This document shows, in pieces, positions 16,241 through 24,892 of a DNA stretch of 27,616 bases. Every line of letters starts with the position of its first letter. The stretch's first letter is position 1. Position numbers and translations under genes: made by a program. The DNA is taken from positions 1 to 27,616 of the forward strand of contig JAEYJO010000071.1 in NCBI GenBank assembly GCA_023408815.1, read 5' to 3'. Source of the DNA: Bacillota bacterium (GTDB lineage: Bacteria; Bacillota; Clostridia; Lachnospirales; Lachnospiraceae). The notes under the pieces are model-generated. The model saw only the letters and a list, made by a program, of their open reading frames with translations. It did not search any database and had not been told where the DNA came from.

Positions 16241-18518
16241 TGCCTATATATTGTCCATGATACTTGTTTTGCTAAGCTGTGCGGTCAGAGATTTTCTGAT
16301 TCCGCTTTTCGTATGGAGAAATCATCTCAAGAACAAAAGCTATGCGTACCGTTTCTGGTTCTGTGTGATTACGCAGGCCAGCCTTCAGATTAATCTCGTA
16401 CTCCTTCTTGGCTTTTTGGATATATGCAACAGAGGAACGGTAATCGGCTGTAATATTGTCATTTATCTTCTGATTCTCTGGAACTTTTCTGACAAAAAGT
16501 TTTTCCGCCGCATTAAGGAATGGTCCGACTCTTTCTGGGAAGCATACAAAAACAACAGAATGTTCCTCTACCTTCTGCATGAAATCACAGGATGGTGGAA
16601 GAAGCTTATAAGGCTGGTGGGCGGCTGGCTGGTTTGGCGCTATATGCTGAGACACTGGCTGGAAACTCTTCTTATGGCAGGATTGATCGTATATAATATA
16701 TGGTTCCTGACGCACAATGTTATGTTGTATCATTGCTATCAATTCTCCGATATACCGGTGCATCAGTCTTGGATTTACGAGTTGGAGCAGGGGAATTTGT
16801 TTTCTGACGGAATATATCCTTTCGGAATGCATGCCATGACATACATCATACGTGTGCTGTTTGGGCTGAATCTGCGCGAAATACTGCTCTATGCAGGCGC
16901 CTACCAGACGGTTCTGCTCTTCAGCGGATTGTTTCTTCTGGCGAAGGAAATCTTTCATGGGAAATACACACCGGTTACGGTAGTAGTGATTATCAGCCTT
17001 ATGCTGAATCAAGGCCGTTACGCTGCTTCTCTTCCGCAGGAGGCGGGGATGTATGCGGTAGTAGGCATCGCTTATTTCATGATCAGATATTTGCACGAGG
17101 ATAGGAAGAAGTTCGTGATTGAAGGGGATTCCCGCCTTCGCAGAATATTTCGTGCAGGTTCCTATATTAACCGGAGGTATATCCGTTCGGAAGAGATTCT
17201 CTTAATGCTCTGCGTAGGATTGGTCATCGCATATCATTTTTACACGGCGATAGCGGCCATTTTTCTCGTGGCGGCAATAGGCATCGGCTATATTCCCAGG
17301 ATATTTAAAAAGCAGTATTTTATTCCCCTGCTATTTTGCGGTATTATGGGAGCGTTCATCGCTGTGCTTCCCATGGGCGCTTGTCTGGCGAAAGGAATCC
17401 CGTTTCAGGAATCCATGGCCTGGGCTACCAGTGTTATGACCGGAGAGGAATGGGTGGGAAGCGACCCTGATTACCAGTCGGAGCTGGCGGAAGCGCTGGA
17501 TAGGGACGACATAGGCGGCTCCCTGGATACCGATGAGGAGGCGGAGGAGGAAACAGAAAAGGCCAAGGTAGATTATTCTGTCATGACGCCAGTAGAAATT
17601 CTCCGGTTTTATTTCAACGCGCTGATAAACTTCGGCATTCTCGCAATGTTCGGCTATGATGCAATTCGGCTGATGTTTATTTGTATGCTCCTTGGTGCCG
17701 CCTGTGCGGTGCTCTTGATGCTGTATGGCAGGACGAGATGCTATGGGCACGATTATATGGCGATGATCATTAACATGATTATCCTCTGTACATTGGGAGC
17801 AGCACAGCAGTTAGGGCTGATGGAGCTGATTGCGGCGGCGAGAGCCTCTACCTTTGCCGAGCCCTTCATCGGCTTCATCTACATGCTGCCCGTGGATTTT
17901 GCATTCCGTGTTTTTGGGGGATGGAAGAATAAGTATTACCGTGCCGTTTTAAATGCACTTTCGGCAGCAGTCTGCATAGGGGCTGCTTACATGATCGTCA
18001 CCTTGGGCTGGTACCATTCCTTCTTCGATGTCAATCAGGCGTATTATAACGAGTCGGAATACCTGCTTAGGAACATAAAGAAGTCCTATGAAAAGAATAC
18101 CTTTACCATCGTATCACCCACGGACGAATATTATGATGTGCTGGATTACGGCAGGCATACCCAGCTTTCGGAATTTATCAATATGGTAAATAAGAATCAG
18201 GAAGCCTTTACCTTTCCTACGGAATATGTTTTCTTCTTCATAGAAAAAAAGGTTTTGCAGGACTATTTCTATGGACCCGTAAATGTAGATTTGAAATATG
18301 CGGCGATGGACTTCGTATATTTTGCCAATACGCAGGATTATTATTTTGAAAGGGCGACGATAGAGTCTCAGGCGTATTATTGGGCACTGAAATTTAAGCA
18401 GATGTATCCCCGTAACTTCAAGGTGTATTACGAGGATGATATTTATATCGCTTATATCATGAAACAGAATCCTTACAGTCCTTATGACCTGCAAGTAGAT
18501 TATTTGGCGGATTATTAG
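16224..18518 (+). CDS. Large polytopic membrane protein, GT-C/polymerase candidate
   Basis: Two starts are possible: ATG at 16215, only 2 nt after AAAGGAGG, or GTG at 16224 at a better distance; the GTG (764 residues) is preferred. The protein has about twelve hydrophobic helices and a soluble C-terminal domain of about 150 residues. An early extracytoplasmic loop holds FSDIPVHQSW (D176 and H180), reminiscent of the acidic catalytic loop of GT-C glycosyltransferases. A very acidic insert (DDIGGSLDTDEEAEEE, encoded about 17500-17556) interrupts the helices. It may be a polyprenyl-phosphate-sugar-using GT-C transferase, fitting the GT2 at 10641, or a Wzy-like polymerase pairing with the upstream flippase. 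I cannot choose between these. It overlaps the flippase gene. Confidence 0.65.
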   Translation: MIVDTNAYILSMILVLLSCAVRDFLIPLFVWRNHLKNKSYAYRFWFCVITQASLQINLVLLLGFLDICNRGTVIGCNIVIYLLILWNFSDKKFFRRIKEWSDSFWEAYKNNRMFLYLLHEITGWWKKLIRLVGGWLVWRYMLRHWLETLLMAGLIVYNIWFLTHNVMLYHCYQFSDIPVHQSWIYELEQGNLFSDGIYPFGMHAMTYIIRVLFGLNLREILLYAGAYQTVLLFSGLFLLAKEIFHGKYTPVTVVVIISLMLNQGRYAASLPQEAGMYAVVGIAYFMIRYLHEDRKKFVIEGDSRLRRIFRAGSYINRRYIRSEEILLMLCVGLVIAYHFYTAIAAIFLVAAIGIGYIPRIFKKQYFIPLLFCGIMGAFIAVLPMGACLAKGIPFQESMAWATSVMTGEEWVGSDPDYQSELAEALDRDDIGGSLDTDEEAEEETEKAKVDYSVMTPVEILRFYFNALINFGILAMFGYDAIRLMFICMLLGAACAVLLMLYGRTRCYGHDYMAMIINMIILCTLGAAQQLGLMELIAAARASTFAEPFIGFIYMLPVDFAFRVFGGWKNKYYRAVLNALSAAVCIGAAYMIVTLGWYHSFFDVNQAYYNESEYLLRNIKKSYEKNTFTIVSPTDEYYDVLDYGRHTQLSEFINMVNKNQEAFTFPTEYVFFFIEKKVLQDYFYGPVNVDLKYAAMDFVYFANTQDYYFERATIESQAYYWALKFKQMYPRNFKVYYEDDIYIAYIMKQNPYSPYDLQVDYLADY

Positions 18519-18598
18519 GATGGGATGCCCGCGCAGTAGAAATCATATGTCACTGAGAACGGAGTGAACAGTAACATAGAAGAGAATGGGTGGTAAAT

Positions 18599-19585
18599 AT
18601 GGCAGATGAAAAAAAACTAAGCGTCGCATATGCGGCTGATGATAACTATGCAAAATATCTGGGCATTTCCATGCTGTCCTTATTCCACTCGAACGATGGC
18701 TTCGAGGAGATAGAAGTATTTGTACTGGATTGCGGAATATTAAAGGAGAATAAGAATAAGCTCGAATCCATTGCAAGGCAGTATAACAGAACGATTGGAT
18801 TCATTTCCATGGAAGGGGCGGTGTCCGGTCTGGATCTGCGCATGGGAGCCAGGAAAATATCCATCGCTTCCTATGCAAGGCTGTTTCTTGCGTCGATTCT
18901 GCCAAAGAACTGTACGAGAGTGCTGTATTTAGACTGCGACACTATCGTACGGGGTAAGATAGATGAATTCTGGAATGTTGGCTTAGAAGGATATCTGGTG
19001 GCCGGTGTGAGGGATACGGTAGACAGCTTTTTCCTGAAAAAAATCGGGCTGGATAAGGAGGAATACTATATAAATGCCGGAATCTTGCTGATCGATCTGG
19101 AGGGTTGGAGAAGAGAGGGGCTGGAACAGCGCTTCATAGAGTTCATTCGGGAGTTTGACGGCAATGTGCCCCATCATGATCAGGGTACCATTAACGGTGT
19201 ATGCAGAAAGCGGAAGCTGGCAGTGAAGCCCGGCTTTAACGCGACCTCCAACATTTATTCCTTTTCGGCGAAAACGATACGCCGTATTTATTTCATGGAG
19301 AGTTTTTACTCCCAGGAAGAACTTGACGAGGCGAAGAGCAATCCGGAGATCCTTCATTTTACCACAGGCTTGGTAGGCAGGCCGTGGGAAGAGAACTGCA
19401 CCCATCCGATGAAGGAGGAGTATTTTAAAGCGGCAGCAATCTCTCCGTGGAGGGAGGATCCGCTTCTGCCGGATGGCAGGAAGCCCCCGGTAAAAGCGTT
19501 TTCGTGGTTTTACCGTCATATGCCGCTGGTTCTCTCAGAAGCGGCATACAGGTCTGTCTGCTGGCTGTCACATATTAGAGAATAG
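18599..19585 (+). CDS. GT8 family glycosyltransferase
   Basis: The start is taken as ATG 18599, preceded by a weak GGTGG; an in-frame GTG lies at 18590. The 328-residue product has all GT8 landmarks: LSVAYAADDNYAKYLGISMLS at the start, the metal-binding DCD in VLYLDCDTIVRG (112-114), INAGILLIDLEGWR, HHDQGTING and the C-terminal LHFTTGLVGRPW motif. GT8 enzymes are retaining galactosyl- or glucosyltransferases of lipopolysaccharide, capsule or teichoic-acid decoration. It ends the exopolysaccharide operon, 80 nt after the membrane protein. No strong terminator follows, only an AT-rich 7-bp hairpin around 19591-19622. Confidence 0.9.
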   Translation: MADEKKLSVAYAADDNYAKYLGISMLSLFHSNDGFEEIEVFVLDCGILKENKNKLESIARQYNRTIGFISMEGAVSGLDLRMGARKISIASYARLFLASILPKNCTRVLYLDCDTIVRGKIDEFWNVGLEGYLVAGVRDTVDSFFLKKIGLDKEEYYINAGILLIDLEGWRREGLEQRFIEFIREFDGNVPHHDQGTINGVCRKRKLAVKPGFNATSNIYSFSAKTIRRIYFMESFYSQEELDEAKSNPEILHFTTGLVGRPWEENCTHPMKEEYFKAAAISPWREDPLLPDGRKPPVKAFSWFYRHMPLVLSEAAYRSVCWLSHIRE

Positions 19586-19632
19586 ACATGAATATGTAAT
19601 TATTAAATTTTTATAACATATTTTGCAAACCG

Positions 19633-19661
19633 ATGACCAAAAAACGTATATATGTTATAAT
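19633..19661 (+). promoter_or_regulatory. Extended -10 promoter of the HTH-glf unit
   Basis: A perfect -10 TATAAT (19656-19661) is preceded by the extended element TGT (19653-19655), with a weak -35 ATGACC (19633-19638) at 17-nt spacing. The transcript would start near 19668 and have a leader of about 95 nt. This suggests that the small regulator and glf are transcribed apart from the large operon. Confidence 0.6.
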
Positions 19662-19761
19662 GTAAAAGCTCCAGAGGATGTATACATGTATGCCAATGGG
19701 GCAGAATAGATGAAGGAACGAACATAAAAACACGAACAGAAATATAGGAGGATGTTTAGGT

Positions 19762-20100
19762 ATGATAAAAGCAGAAATATTAAAAAAAGAAATTTTGTCA
19801 CAGTACAAAAGTGTGCGGCAATTTGCAATCGAGATGCAGATTCCTTATAGTACTTTAGTTACGGCTCTTGATAGAGGAATCGAAGGAATGGCATATGGAA
19901 CAGTAATTAAGATGTGCGATAAGCTGAATCTTAATCCGGTAGATTTTTCCTCCCTTGAAAAAGGAGCGGTGCTCGGCGAGAAGATTCTGGAGAACCGTGT
20001 CATGCAGTATTATGTGAAGCTGAATAAGACGGGACGTAAGAAGGTTCTTGAACTAATGGAGGACTACGTACAATTAGAAAAATATCAGATGAAAGAGTAA
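19762..20100 (+). CDS. Small Cro/C1-type helix-turn-helix protein
   Basis: The 112-residue product has an XRE-like helix-turn-helix over about residues 14-60: SVRQFAIEMQIPYSTLVTALD gives the first helices and MAYGTVIKMCDKLNLNPVDF the rest. A helical C-terminal part (GEKILENRVMQYYVKLNKTGRKKVLELMEDYVQLEKYQ) probably dimerises. AGGAGG (19746-19751) lies 10 nt before the ATG. It is transcribed with glf and placed at the end of the exopolysaccharide operon, so it may regulate glycan genes or itself, but no target is proven. Base composition is more AT-rich than the flanking glycosyltransferase genes. Confidence 0.8.
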   Translation: MIKAEILKKEILSQYKSVRQFAIEMQIPYSTLVTALDRGIEGMAYGTVIKMCDKLNLNPVDFSSLEKGAVLGEKILENRVMQYYVKLNKTGRKKVLELMEDYVQLEKYQMKE

Positions 20101-20131
20101 AAAGGCTGCAATTTGCCTATGAGGAAATTTC

Positions 20132-21244
20132 ATGTATTACGATTACTTGGTAGTGGGTGCCGGTCTATTCGGTGCCGTATTTGCCTGCGAGATGAAAAAG
20201 CATGGAAAAACGTGTTTGGTCATCGATAAGAGGAAGCATATTGCGGGAAATATTTATACAGAAAAGGTGCTTGGAATTAACGTTCACAAATATGGAGCAC
20301 ATATTTTCCATACCTCCGATAAAAGGATATGGGATTATGTAAATCGGTATGCCGAATTTAACAGATTTGTGAATTCGCCGGTGGCGATATATAAGAATGA
20401 ATTATATAACCTGCCGTTTAACATGAATACGTTCAGTAAGATGTGGGGTGTGCGGACTCCGGCGCAGGCTAAGGAGAAAATAGAATCCCAGATTGCCGGC
20501 TTGAATATCGGGCAGCCTTCGAATCTGGAGGAGCAAGCCTTATCCCTGGTAGGACGAGATGTGTATGAAAAGCTGATCAAAGGCTATACCGAGAAGCAAT
20601 GGGGTAAAGACTGCAAGGATTTGCCGGCATTTATTATCAAGAGACTTCCTCTTAGGTTTACTTTCGACAACAACTATTTTAACGATTTATATCAGGGAAT
20701 TCCTGTGGGCGGATATACGGCGATTGTGGAAAAGCTACTTGAGGGAATCGACGTTCGTACCGGTACGCAGTATAGGGCATTTCTGAAAGAAAATGAGCTG
20801 TCAAAGGCAGTTTCCTTCGGGAAGGTGCTTTATACCGGCATGATCGACGAATATTATGATTATCGTCTGGGTACCTTGGAATACCGTTCCCTGCGTTTTG
20901 AAGAGGAGCAGCTTTCCGAATGTGATAATTATCAGGGAAATGCGGTAGTCAACTATACAGAGCGGGAAGTTCCGTATACGAGAATCATCGAGCACAAGCA
21001 TTTCGAGTTCGGTACTCAAAAAGGGACGGTCATTACGAGGGAGTATCCGGCTGAGTGGAAACCCCAGGATGAACCCTATTATCCGGTAAACGATGCGAGA
21101 AACGACGAGCTGTTCAAACAATATGAAGAGCTGGCGCATCAGGAGGAAAACGTATTGTTCGGCGGCCGCCTGGGACAGTATAAGTATTATGATATGGATA
21201 AGGTAATCGCTCAGGCTCTCGCTATGGCGGAGGAACAACTGTGA
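20132..21244 (+). CDS. glf: UDP-galactopyranose mutase
   Basis: The 370-residue flavoenzyme converts UDP-galactopyranose to UDP-galactofuranose in the cytosol. Evidence is the N-terminal FAD motif VVGAGLFGAVFACEM, the VIDKRKHIAGNIYTE segment, YGAHIFHT, the NRFVNSPVAIYKNELYNLPF active-site region, EKQWGKDCKDLP, RLPLRFTFDNNYFND, and the C-terminal FGGRLGQYKYYDMDKVIAQAL block, all standard for Glf. The length is typical. A GAGGAA ribosome site precedes the ATG. It lies 31 nt after the HTH gene and probably shares its promoter. It implies that one glycan made by the adjacent locus contains galactofuranose. Confidence 0.96.
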   Translation: MYYDYLVVGAGLFGAVFACEMKKHGKTCLVIDKRKHIAGNIYTEKVLGINVHKYGAHIFHTSDKRIWDYVNRYAEFNRFVNSPVAIYKNELYNLPFNMNTFSKMWGVRTPAQAKEKIESQIAGLNIGQPSNLEEQALSLVGRDVYEKLIKGYTEKQWGKDCKDLPAFIIKRLPLRFTFDNNYFNDLYQGIPVGGYTAIVEKLLEGIDVRTGTQYRAFLKENELSKAVSFGKVLYTGMIDEYYDYRLGTLEYRSLRFEEEQLSECDNYQGNAVVNYTEREVPYTRIIEHKHFEFGTQKGTVITREYPAEWKPQDEPYYPVNDARNDELFKQYEELAHQEENVLFGGRLGQYKYYDMDKVIAQALAMAEEQL

Positions 21245-21277
21245 AGAAGAGTCTGAATGTGGATTTAGAAATAAAGT

Positions 21278-21324
21278 AAAAAAGATAATTATCGGAAGAA
21301 ACGCTCCGGTAATTATCTTTTTTT
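21278..21324. terminator. Bidirectional terminator between glf and the lacI-family gene
   Basis: AAGATAATTATCGGA (21282-21296) pairs with TCCGGTAATTATCTT (21305-21319) with a small internal mismatch. Seven T follow on the plus strand (21318-21324), and six A precede it, giving six T on the minus strand. It can therefore stop both glf and the convergent regulator gene. Confidence 0.8.
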
Positions 21325-21352
21325 GAACAAAGAACGATTTACCATCGATTGA

Positions 21353-22378
21353 TCATTGTTTTTGCAGGGGCTGCGTGGACAGCCCTTGTTTTACGATGGG
21401 AAGAGTGGTATAGCTTTGCACGAGCAGCGAGGGATTCTTCAGCTTTCTTAAAATCGTAGCTCCTGCCTGTACTCCCATATCGTATACGTTGATGTCGATT
21501 ACGGTAGGCTTGGGGGATATGATGCCGGAATATGGATAGGTGTCGAAAACGAGCAGGGCAACCTCTTCGGGAACCTTAAGCTTCAGTTTTTCCACAGCCT
21601 TTATCACGCCAAGCGCAATGGTGTTGTTTTCACAGACCACTGCCTGTGGAGGTCGATGGGAGATGAGCATGGAATAGGCGGCGTCACAGCTTTCCGAAAC
21701 AGAGGAGTCGGTATAACCGATATGTCCGTCGGGGATATGATAGCCGTATTCGTACATACCGCCGATAAAGCCTTTCTGCCGCTGCATGGAGATATAGTCG
21801 GTTTTTCTGCCGCCGATAAAGGCAACATCTTTGTACCCGCAGGAAATCATGTGTTTTGCTGCAAATTGTCCGGCAAGGCCATGATTGGTATCGATCCAGC
21901 AAAGGCTGCTTTCGAAGCCGGGGTGTCCGATGATGATGTGGGGGTAATTCTGCTGCGTTATCGATTTGGAAAGCTCCTTAGTTACTGCGGAGCCGTGTAT
22001 GATCAAGCCGTCGGCAAATTTTCCCGCGATCACGTTATGTACGCTTTCTCCGGGAAAGGCTTCGTCGGAGATGTCCACAAGGGTTAACGTGTAATTATGC
22101 CTGGTCAGCTCCTTGTGCACACCGCACATAATGTCGAACATATGCGGGTTACGGTACGCCTCGTCTTTGCCGAGAGAGGTGAGGTACACGATATTCCGGG
22201 TGGACTTTCTGGCGAAGCTGACAGCTCTGGCGTTGGGAGTATAGTTCAATGCGGCAATAGCCGCATTGACCCGGGCAGTGGTTTTCGGCGAAATGGTGGT
22301 CCAATGGTTCAGCACCTTTGAGACGGTGGAAGTGGAAACCCCGGCTTCTTTGGCGACATCGTTAATCGTGACTGGCAT
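21353..22378 (-). CDS. LacI-family transcriptional repressor
   Basis: The 341-residue product has the LacI helix-turn-helix TINDVAKEAGVSTSTVSKVLN at residues 3-23, the hinge-region segment NYTPNARAVSFARKSTRNI, and a periplasmic-binding-protein-like sensor domain (VYLTSLGKDEA, HIIIGHPGFESSLCWIDTNHG, FIGGRKTDY, YTDSSVSES, PPQAVVCENNTIALGVIKAVEKL). AAAGGAG precedes the ATG. It is divergent from the binding protein, permease and GH13 genes, the usual layout of a maltodextrin-responsive regulator that controls its neighbours. The effector sugar is inferred, not shown. Confidence 0.93.
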   Translation of the reverse strand: MPVTINDVAKEAGVSTSTVSKVLNHWTTISPKTTARVNAAIAALNYTPNARAVSFARKSTRNIVYLTSLGKDEAYRNPHMFDIMCGVHKELTRHNYTLTLVDISDEAFPGESVHNVIAGKFADGLIIHGSAVTKELSKSITQQNYPHIIIGHPGFESSLCWIDTNHGLAGQFAAKHMISCGYKDVAFIGGRKTDYISMQRQKGFIGGMYEYGYHIPDGHIGYTDSSVSESCDAAYSMLISHRPPQAVVCENNTIALGVIKAVEKLKLKVPEEVALLVFDTYPYSGIISPKPTVIDINVYDMGVQAGATILRKLKNPSLLVQSYTTLPIVKQGLSTQPLQKQ

Positions 22379-22419
22379 AGGATATATGCTCCTTTAAAAT
22401 TATTTACAAAATTAATGAT

Positions 22420-22448
22420 ATAGTATAGCGTTTTCCTAACAAAGTCAA
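22420..22448 (-). promoter_or_regulatory. Promoter of the lacI-family gene with embedded repeat
   Basis: On the minus strand, TTGACT (22448-22443), a 17-nt spacer and TACTAT (22425-22420) form a good sigma-A promoter. The spacer contains TTAGGAAAACGC, which shares TTAGGAAAA with a palindrome at 22540-22554 in front of the sugar-transport operon, suggesting a common operator and self-regulation. Confidence 0.55.
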
Positions 22449-22504
22449 ACAAATTACACAAAAAACTATTGTGGTGAAAAAGATAAAATGGTAGAAATAA
22501 CTTA

Positions 22505-22554
22505 AACAATTGTTGAAATACATAGTAACTAAAATATGTTTAGGAAAATTTTCC
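22505..22554 (+). promoter_or_regulatory. Candidate operators upstream of the sugar-transport operon
   Basis: Two perfect palindromes lie 40 nt apart: AACAATTGTT (22505-22514) and GGAAAATTTTCC (22543-22554). A weak promoter-like pair (TTGTTG at 22510-22515 and AATATG at 22533-22538, 17-nt spacer) lies between and over them. Neither palindrome has the central CG typical of LacI-family operators, so their binding protein is open. Confidence 0.4.
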
Positions 22555-22641
22555 AAGAAAAGAAATGCTTTCATATAGTAACGAAAGTAGATGTAGCAGA
22601 AAATATAACAATATATTGATATACGAGAAGGGAGCGGCAAA

Positions 22642-23961
22642 ATGAAAAAGAGAATTAGTTTAATGATGTGCTGTCTGCTTGTGGCGGGCACTTTATTCGG
22701 CTGCGGAAGCGCGGCTGGAACGCAGACCGCTGCGGCAGATAGCGGTACAGAGACCGGTGAAGAGACAGCAGCATCTTCAGACGATGAAAACACAGAGGCG
22801 GCAGGGACAGAAACGCAGGCAGGCGCAGAGCCGACAGAGATCAAGATTTGGCACGACGCGGATGAGGCAATTATGCAGACGATTTCGGACAGCGTAAATG
22901 CGGCGTTAGCTGATAAGCAGATCGCCGTCAGCTTTGAGAAAAAGACCGGGCTTACCGATCAGCTTAAACTGTATGGAAACGATGCGGCAAACGGTCCTGA
23001 TATGTATTTCTATGCGCATGACTCGCTTGGAACTTTCGTTGAAATGGGTGTTCTCTCTCCTATTGGAGATATGCTGGATACAAGTGTTATGAGCGATTTG
23101 CTGCCGATGATGGTGGAAGCAGGCGTCTACGGCGGTGAGCAGTATTTTATGCCTGTCTACTTTGAAACGTTGTTGTTCTTGTACAACAAGGAGATGTGGA
23201 ATGGGGATGTGCCGTCTTCTACAGAGGATCTGTATGAGTACATGAGCGCAAATACGGATGCGTCAGCAGGCATTTATGCGGTTGTCAATCAGCATTCCAC
23301 CGCATATAACGTGGCACCCTTTATTAATGCCTTTGGCGGATATATCATAGATAAAGACGGGAATCCCGGACTGAATGTTCAGGAGACCAAGGACGCTATC
23401 GAATACAATAAGAAATTCGCCGCATTACAGGCGGACGGAGACTATAATACGGTAACAACATTGTTCAACGAAAAGAAAGCTGCGGCAATTATCGGCGGAC
23501 CATGGCTCATCTCAGGAATCAAAGATGCGGGAATCGATTTAGGGATAAAATCTCTTTCCGAGTTCATTTTGCCTAATGGAAAAGGCTTGGCTCCATATTC
23601 CGGCGTTCAGGGAATCGGTGTATTGAAGCATGCGGCGGAGAATAAGAAGGAAGCGGTAGCAGAGGTGCTGAAGGCAGTAGCGGCTCCGGAGATAGGAATT
23701 GCCCTTGCTGATAATTATAACTGTGCTCCTGCAAATACCAGAGCCTATGAGGATTCCAGTGTGGTTTCCAACGAAATGATTATGGCGATGAAGACCACGG
23801 CGGATACGGCACAGCCTATGCCTAACATTCCGCAGATGAGCGTAATGTGGGCTCCGGCGGAGGGTATGCTTGCAGCTGTGAACAAATCCGGGGTGGATGT
23901 GAATACGGCGGCTGAGGAATTTGAAAAGCAGGCTGAGACTGCGATTGCGGATATGCAATAA
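22642..23961 (+). CDS. Maltodextrin-type ABC transporter substrate-binding lipoprotein
   Basis: The 439-residue product has a lipoprotein signal peptide (basic KKR, hydrophobic core, lipobox LFGC with acylated Cys21), then a Thr/Glu/Ala-rich linker to about residue 70 and a family 1 (MalE-like) sugar-binding fold. ITEIKIWHD-type opening (here TEIKIWHDADE), GPDMYFYAHDSLG, PVYFETLLFLYNKEMWN, FNEKKAAAIIGGPWLISGI and the WAPAEGML segment are characteristic. The ligand is probably a maltose or maltodextrin, inferred from the divergent LacI regulator, the downstream permeases and the GH13 enzyme. AGGGAGCGG lies upstream of the ATG at good spacing. It is anchored outside the membrane. Confidence 0.92.
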   Translation: MKKRISLMMCCLLVAGTLFGCGSAAGTQTAAADSGTETGEETAASSDDENTEAAGTETQAGAEPTEIKIWHDADEAIMQTISDSVNAALADKQIAVSFEKKTGLTDQLKLYGNDAANGPDMYFYAHDSLGTFVEMGVLSPIGDMLDTSVMSDLLPMMVEAGVYGGEQYFMPVYFETLLFLYNKEMWNGDVPSSTEDLYEYMSANTDASAGIYAVVNQHSTAYNVAPFINAFGGYIIDKDGNPGLNVQETKDAIEYNKKFAALQADGDYNTVTTLFNEKKAAAIIGGPWLISGIKDAGIDLGIKSLSEFILPNGKGLAPYSGVQGIGVLKHAAENKKEAVAEVLKAVAAPEIGIALADNYNCAPANTRAYEDSSVVSNEMIMAMKTTADTAQPMPNIPQMSVMWAPAEGMLAAVNKSGVDVNTAAEEFEKQAETAIADMQ

Positions 23962-23994
23962 AAGATAAGGAAGAAACTGAGGAGTAAAGTAAAT

Positions 23995-24881
23995 ATGAGA
24001 AGAAGTAATAAAATGCTGCCATGGCTCTACAGTCTGCCGGCACTTATGCTGGTAGGGTTAATCATCGTATTTCCGATTCTATATACGGGATACATCTCTC
24101 TGACCAACATGAATCTGTTTCATTGGTTCGATTTCGAAGTCATAGGGCTTTCGAATTACGCAAGGGCCTTGCTTAAGCTGGACTCGGGATTTCTGTCCGC
24201 TCTGTTTACGACGATATTGTGGACTGTGATTAACATTGTGCTTCAGGTAGTGCTTGCTTACTTCATTGCGTTAGCGCTCAATGCGCAGGGCTGAAGCTCA
24301 GCCGTCTTTATAAAACGCTTCTCATGTTTCCATGGGCAATGCCGGCATATGTTTCCATACTTCTTTGGAGGGTGGGAATGTACAATACGGAATTCGGGCT
24401 GTTAAATAAGCTTTTGGCAGCCATGGGACTGGGAAAGGTAAACTTTTTATCCGAAAATGTGCCGGCATTTTTGTCCTGCCTCGCTTTAAATCTGTGGATG
24501 GCGCTGCCGTTTATGATTATGATGATAGACGGCGCGCTGCAAAGTATTGACAAGAGTTATTATGAAAGTGCTCAGCTGGACGGTGCCGGGTTTCTGGCAA
24601 AAAATATTTATATAACGGTTCCGGCGCTTAAAGGAATCATAGCACCGGCAGTTATCATGACCACGTTTACGACCTTTAAGCAATTTGATATCGTGTATCT
24701 TCTGACGATGCAAAAGGGCGCGCTGTCGGGAGCCACCCTGCAGACAATTATTACATATGCTCATCAAAATGCGTTCGTGTCGAATAACTATGGTTTATCC
24801 TCGGCGGTCTCTATGATAATTTTCGTGCTGATTATATGTTTTTCGCTGGGAACGAACAAAGGACTGAAAGATGAGGACTGA
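23995..24881 (+). pseudogene. MalF-type sugar permease broken by one frameshift
   Basis: The 5' part (23995-24294) encodes 99 residues ending in YFIALALNAQG and a TGA. The rest continues in another frame, with the 3' part read from the preceding codons GLKLSRLYKTLLMFPWAMPA through to TGA at 24879-24881. Adding one G to the GGG at 24288-24290 would join both frames into one protein of about 295 residues, the normal length for a MalF-type permease, with six or more membrane helices and the EAA loop (YESAQLDGAG, degenerate). No other damage is seen. It could be a true recent loss of function, or a sequencing or assembly error in a short homopolymer. A GAGGAG site precedes the start, and the partner permease follows directly. 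Confidence 0.8.
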
Positions 24882-24892
24882 GGAGCTTGGTT

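Noticed and set aside
24280..24326. Programmed ribosomal frameshift in the permease gene
   Set aside because: There is no slippery heptamer or obvious downstream stimulatory structure, and such control is not known for this family. A simple one-base deletion explains it.
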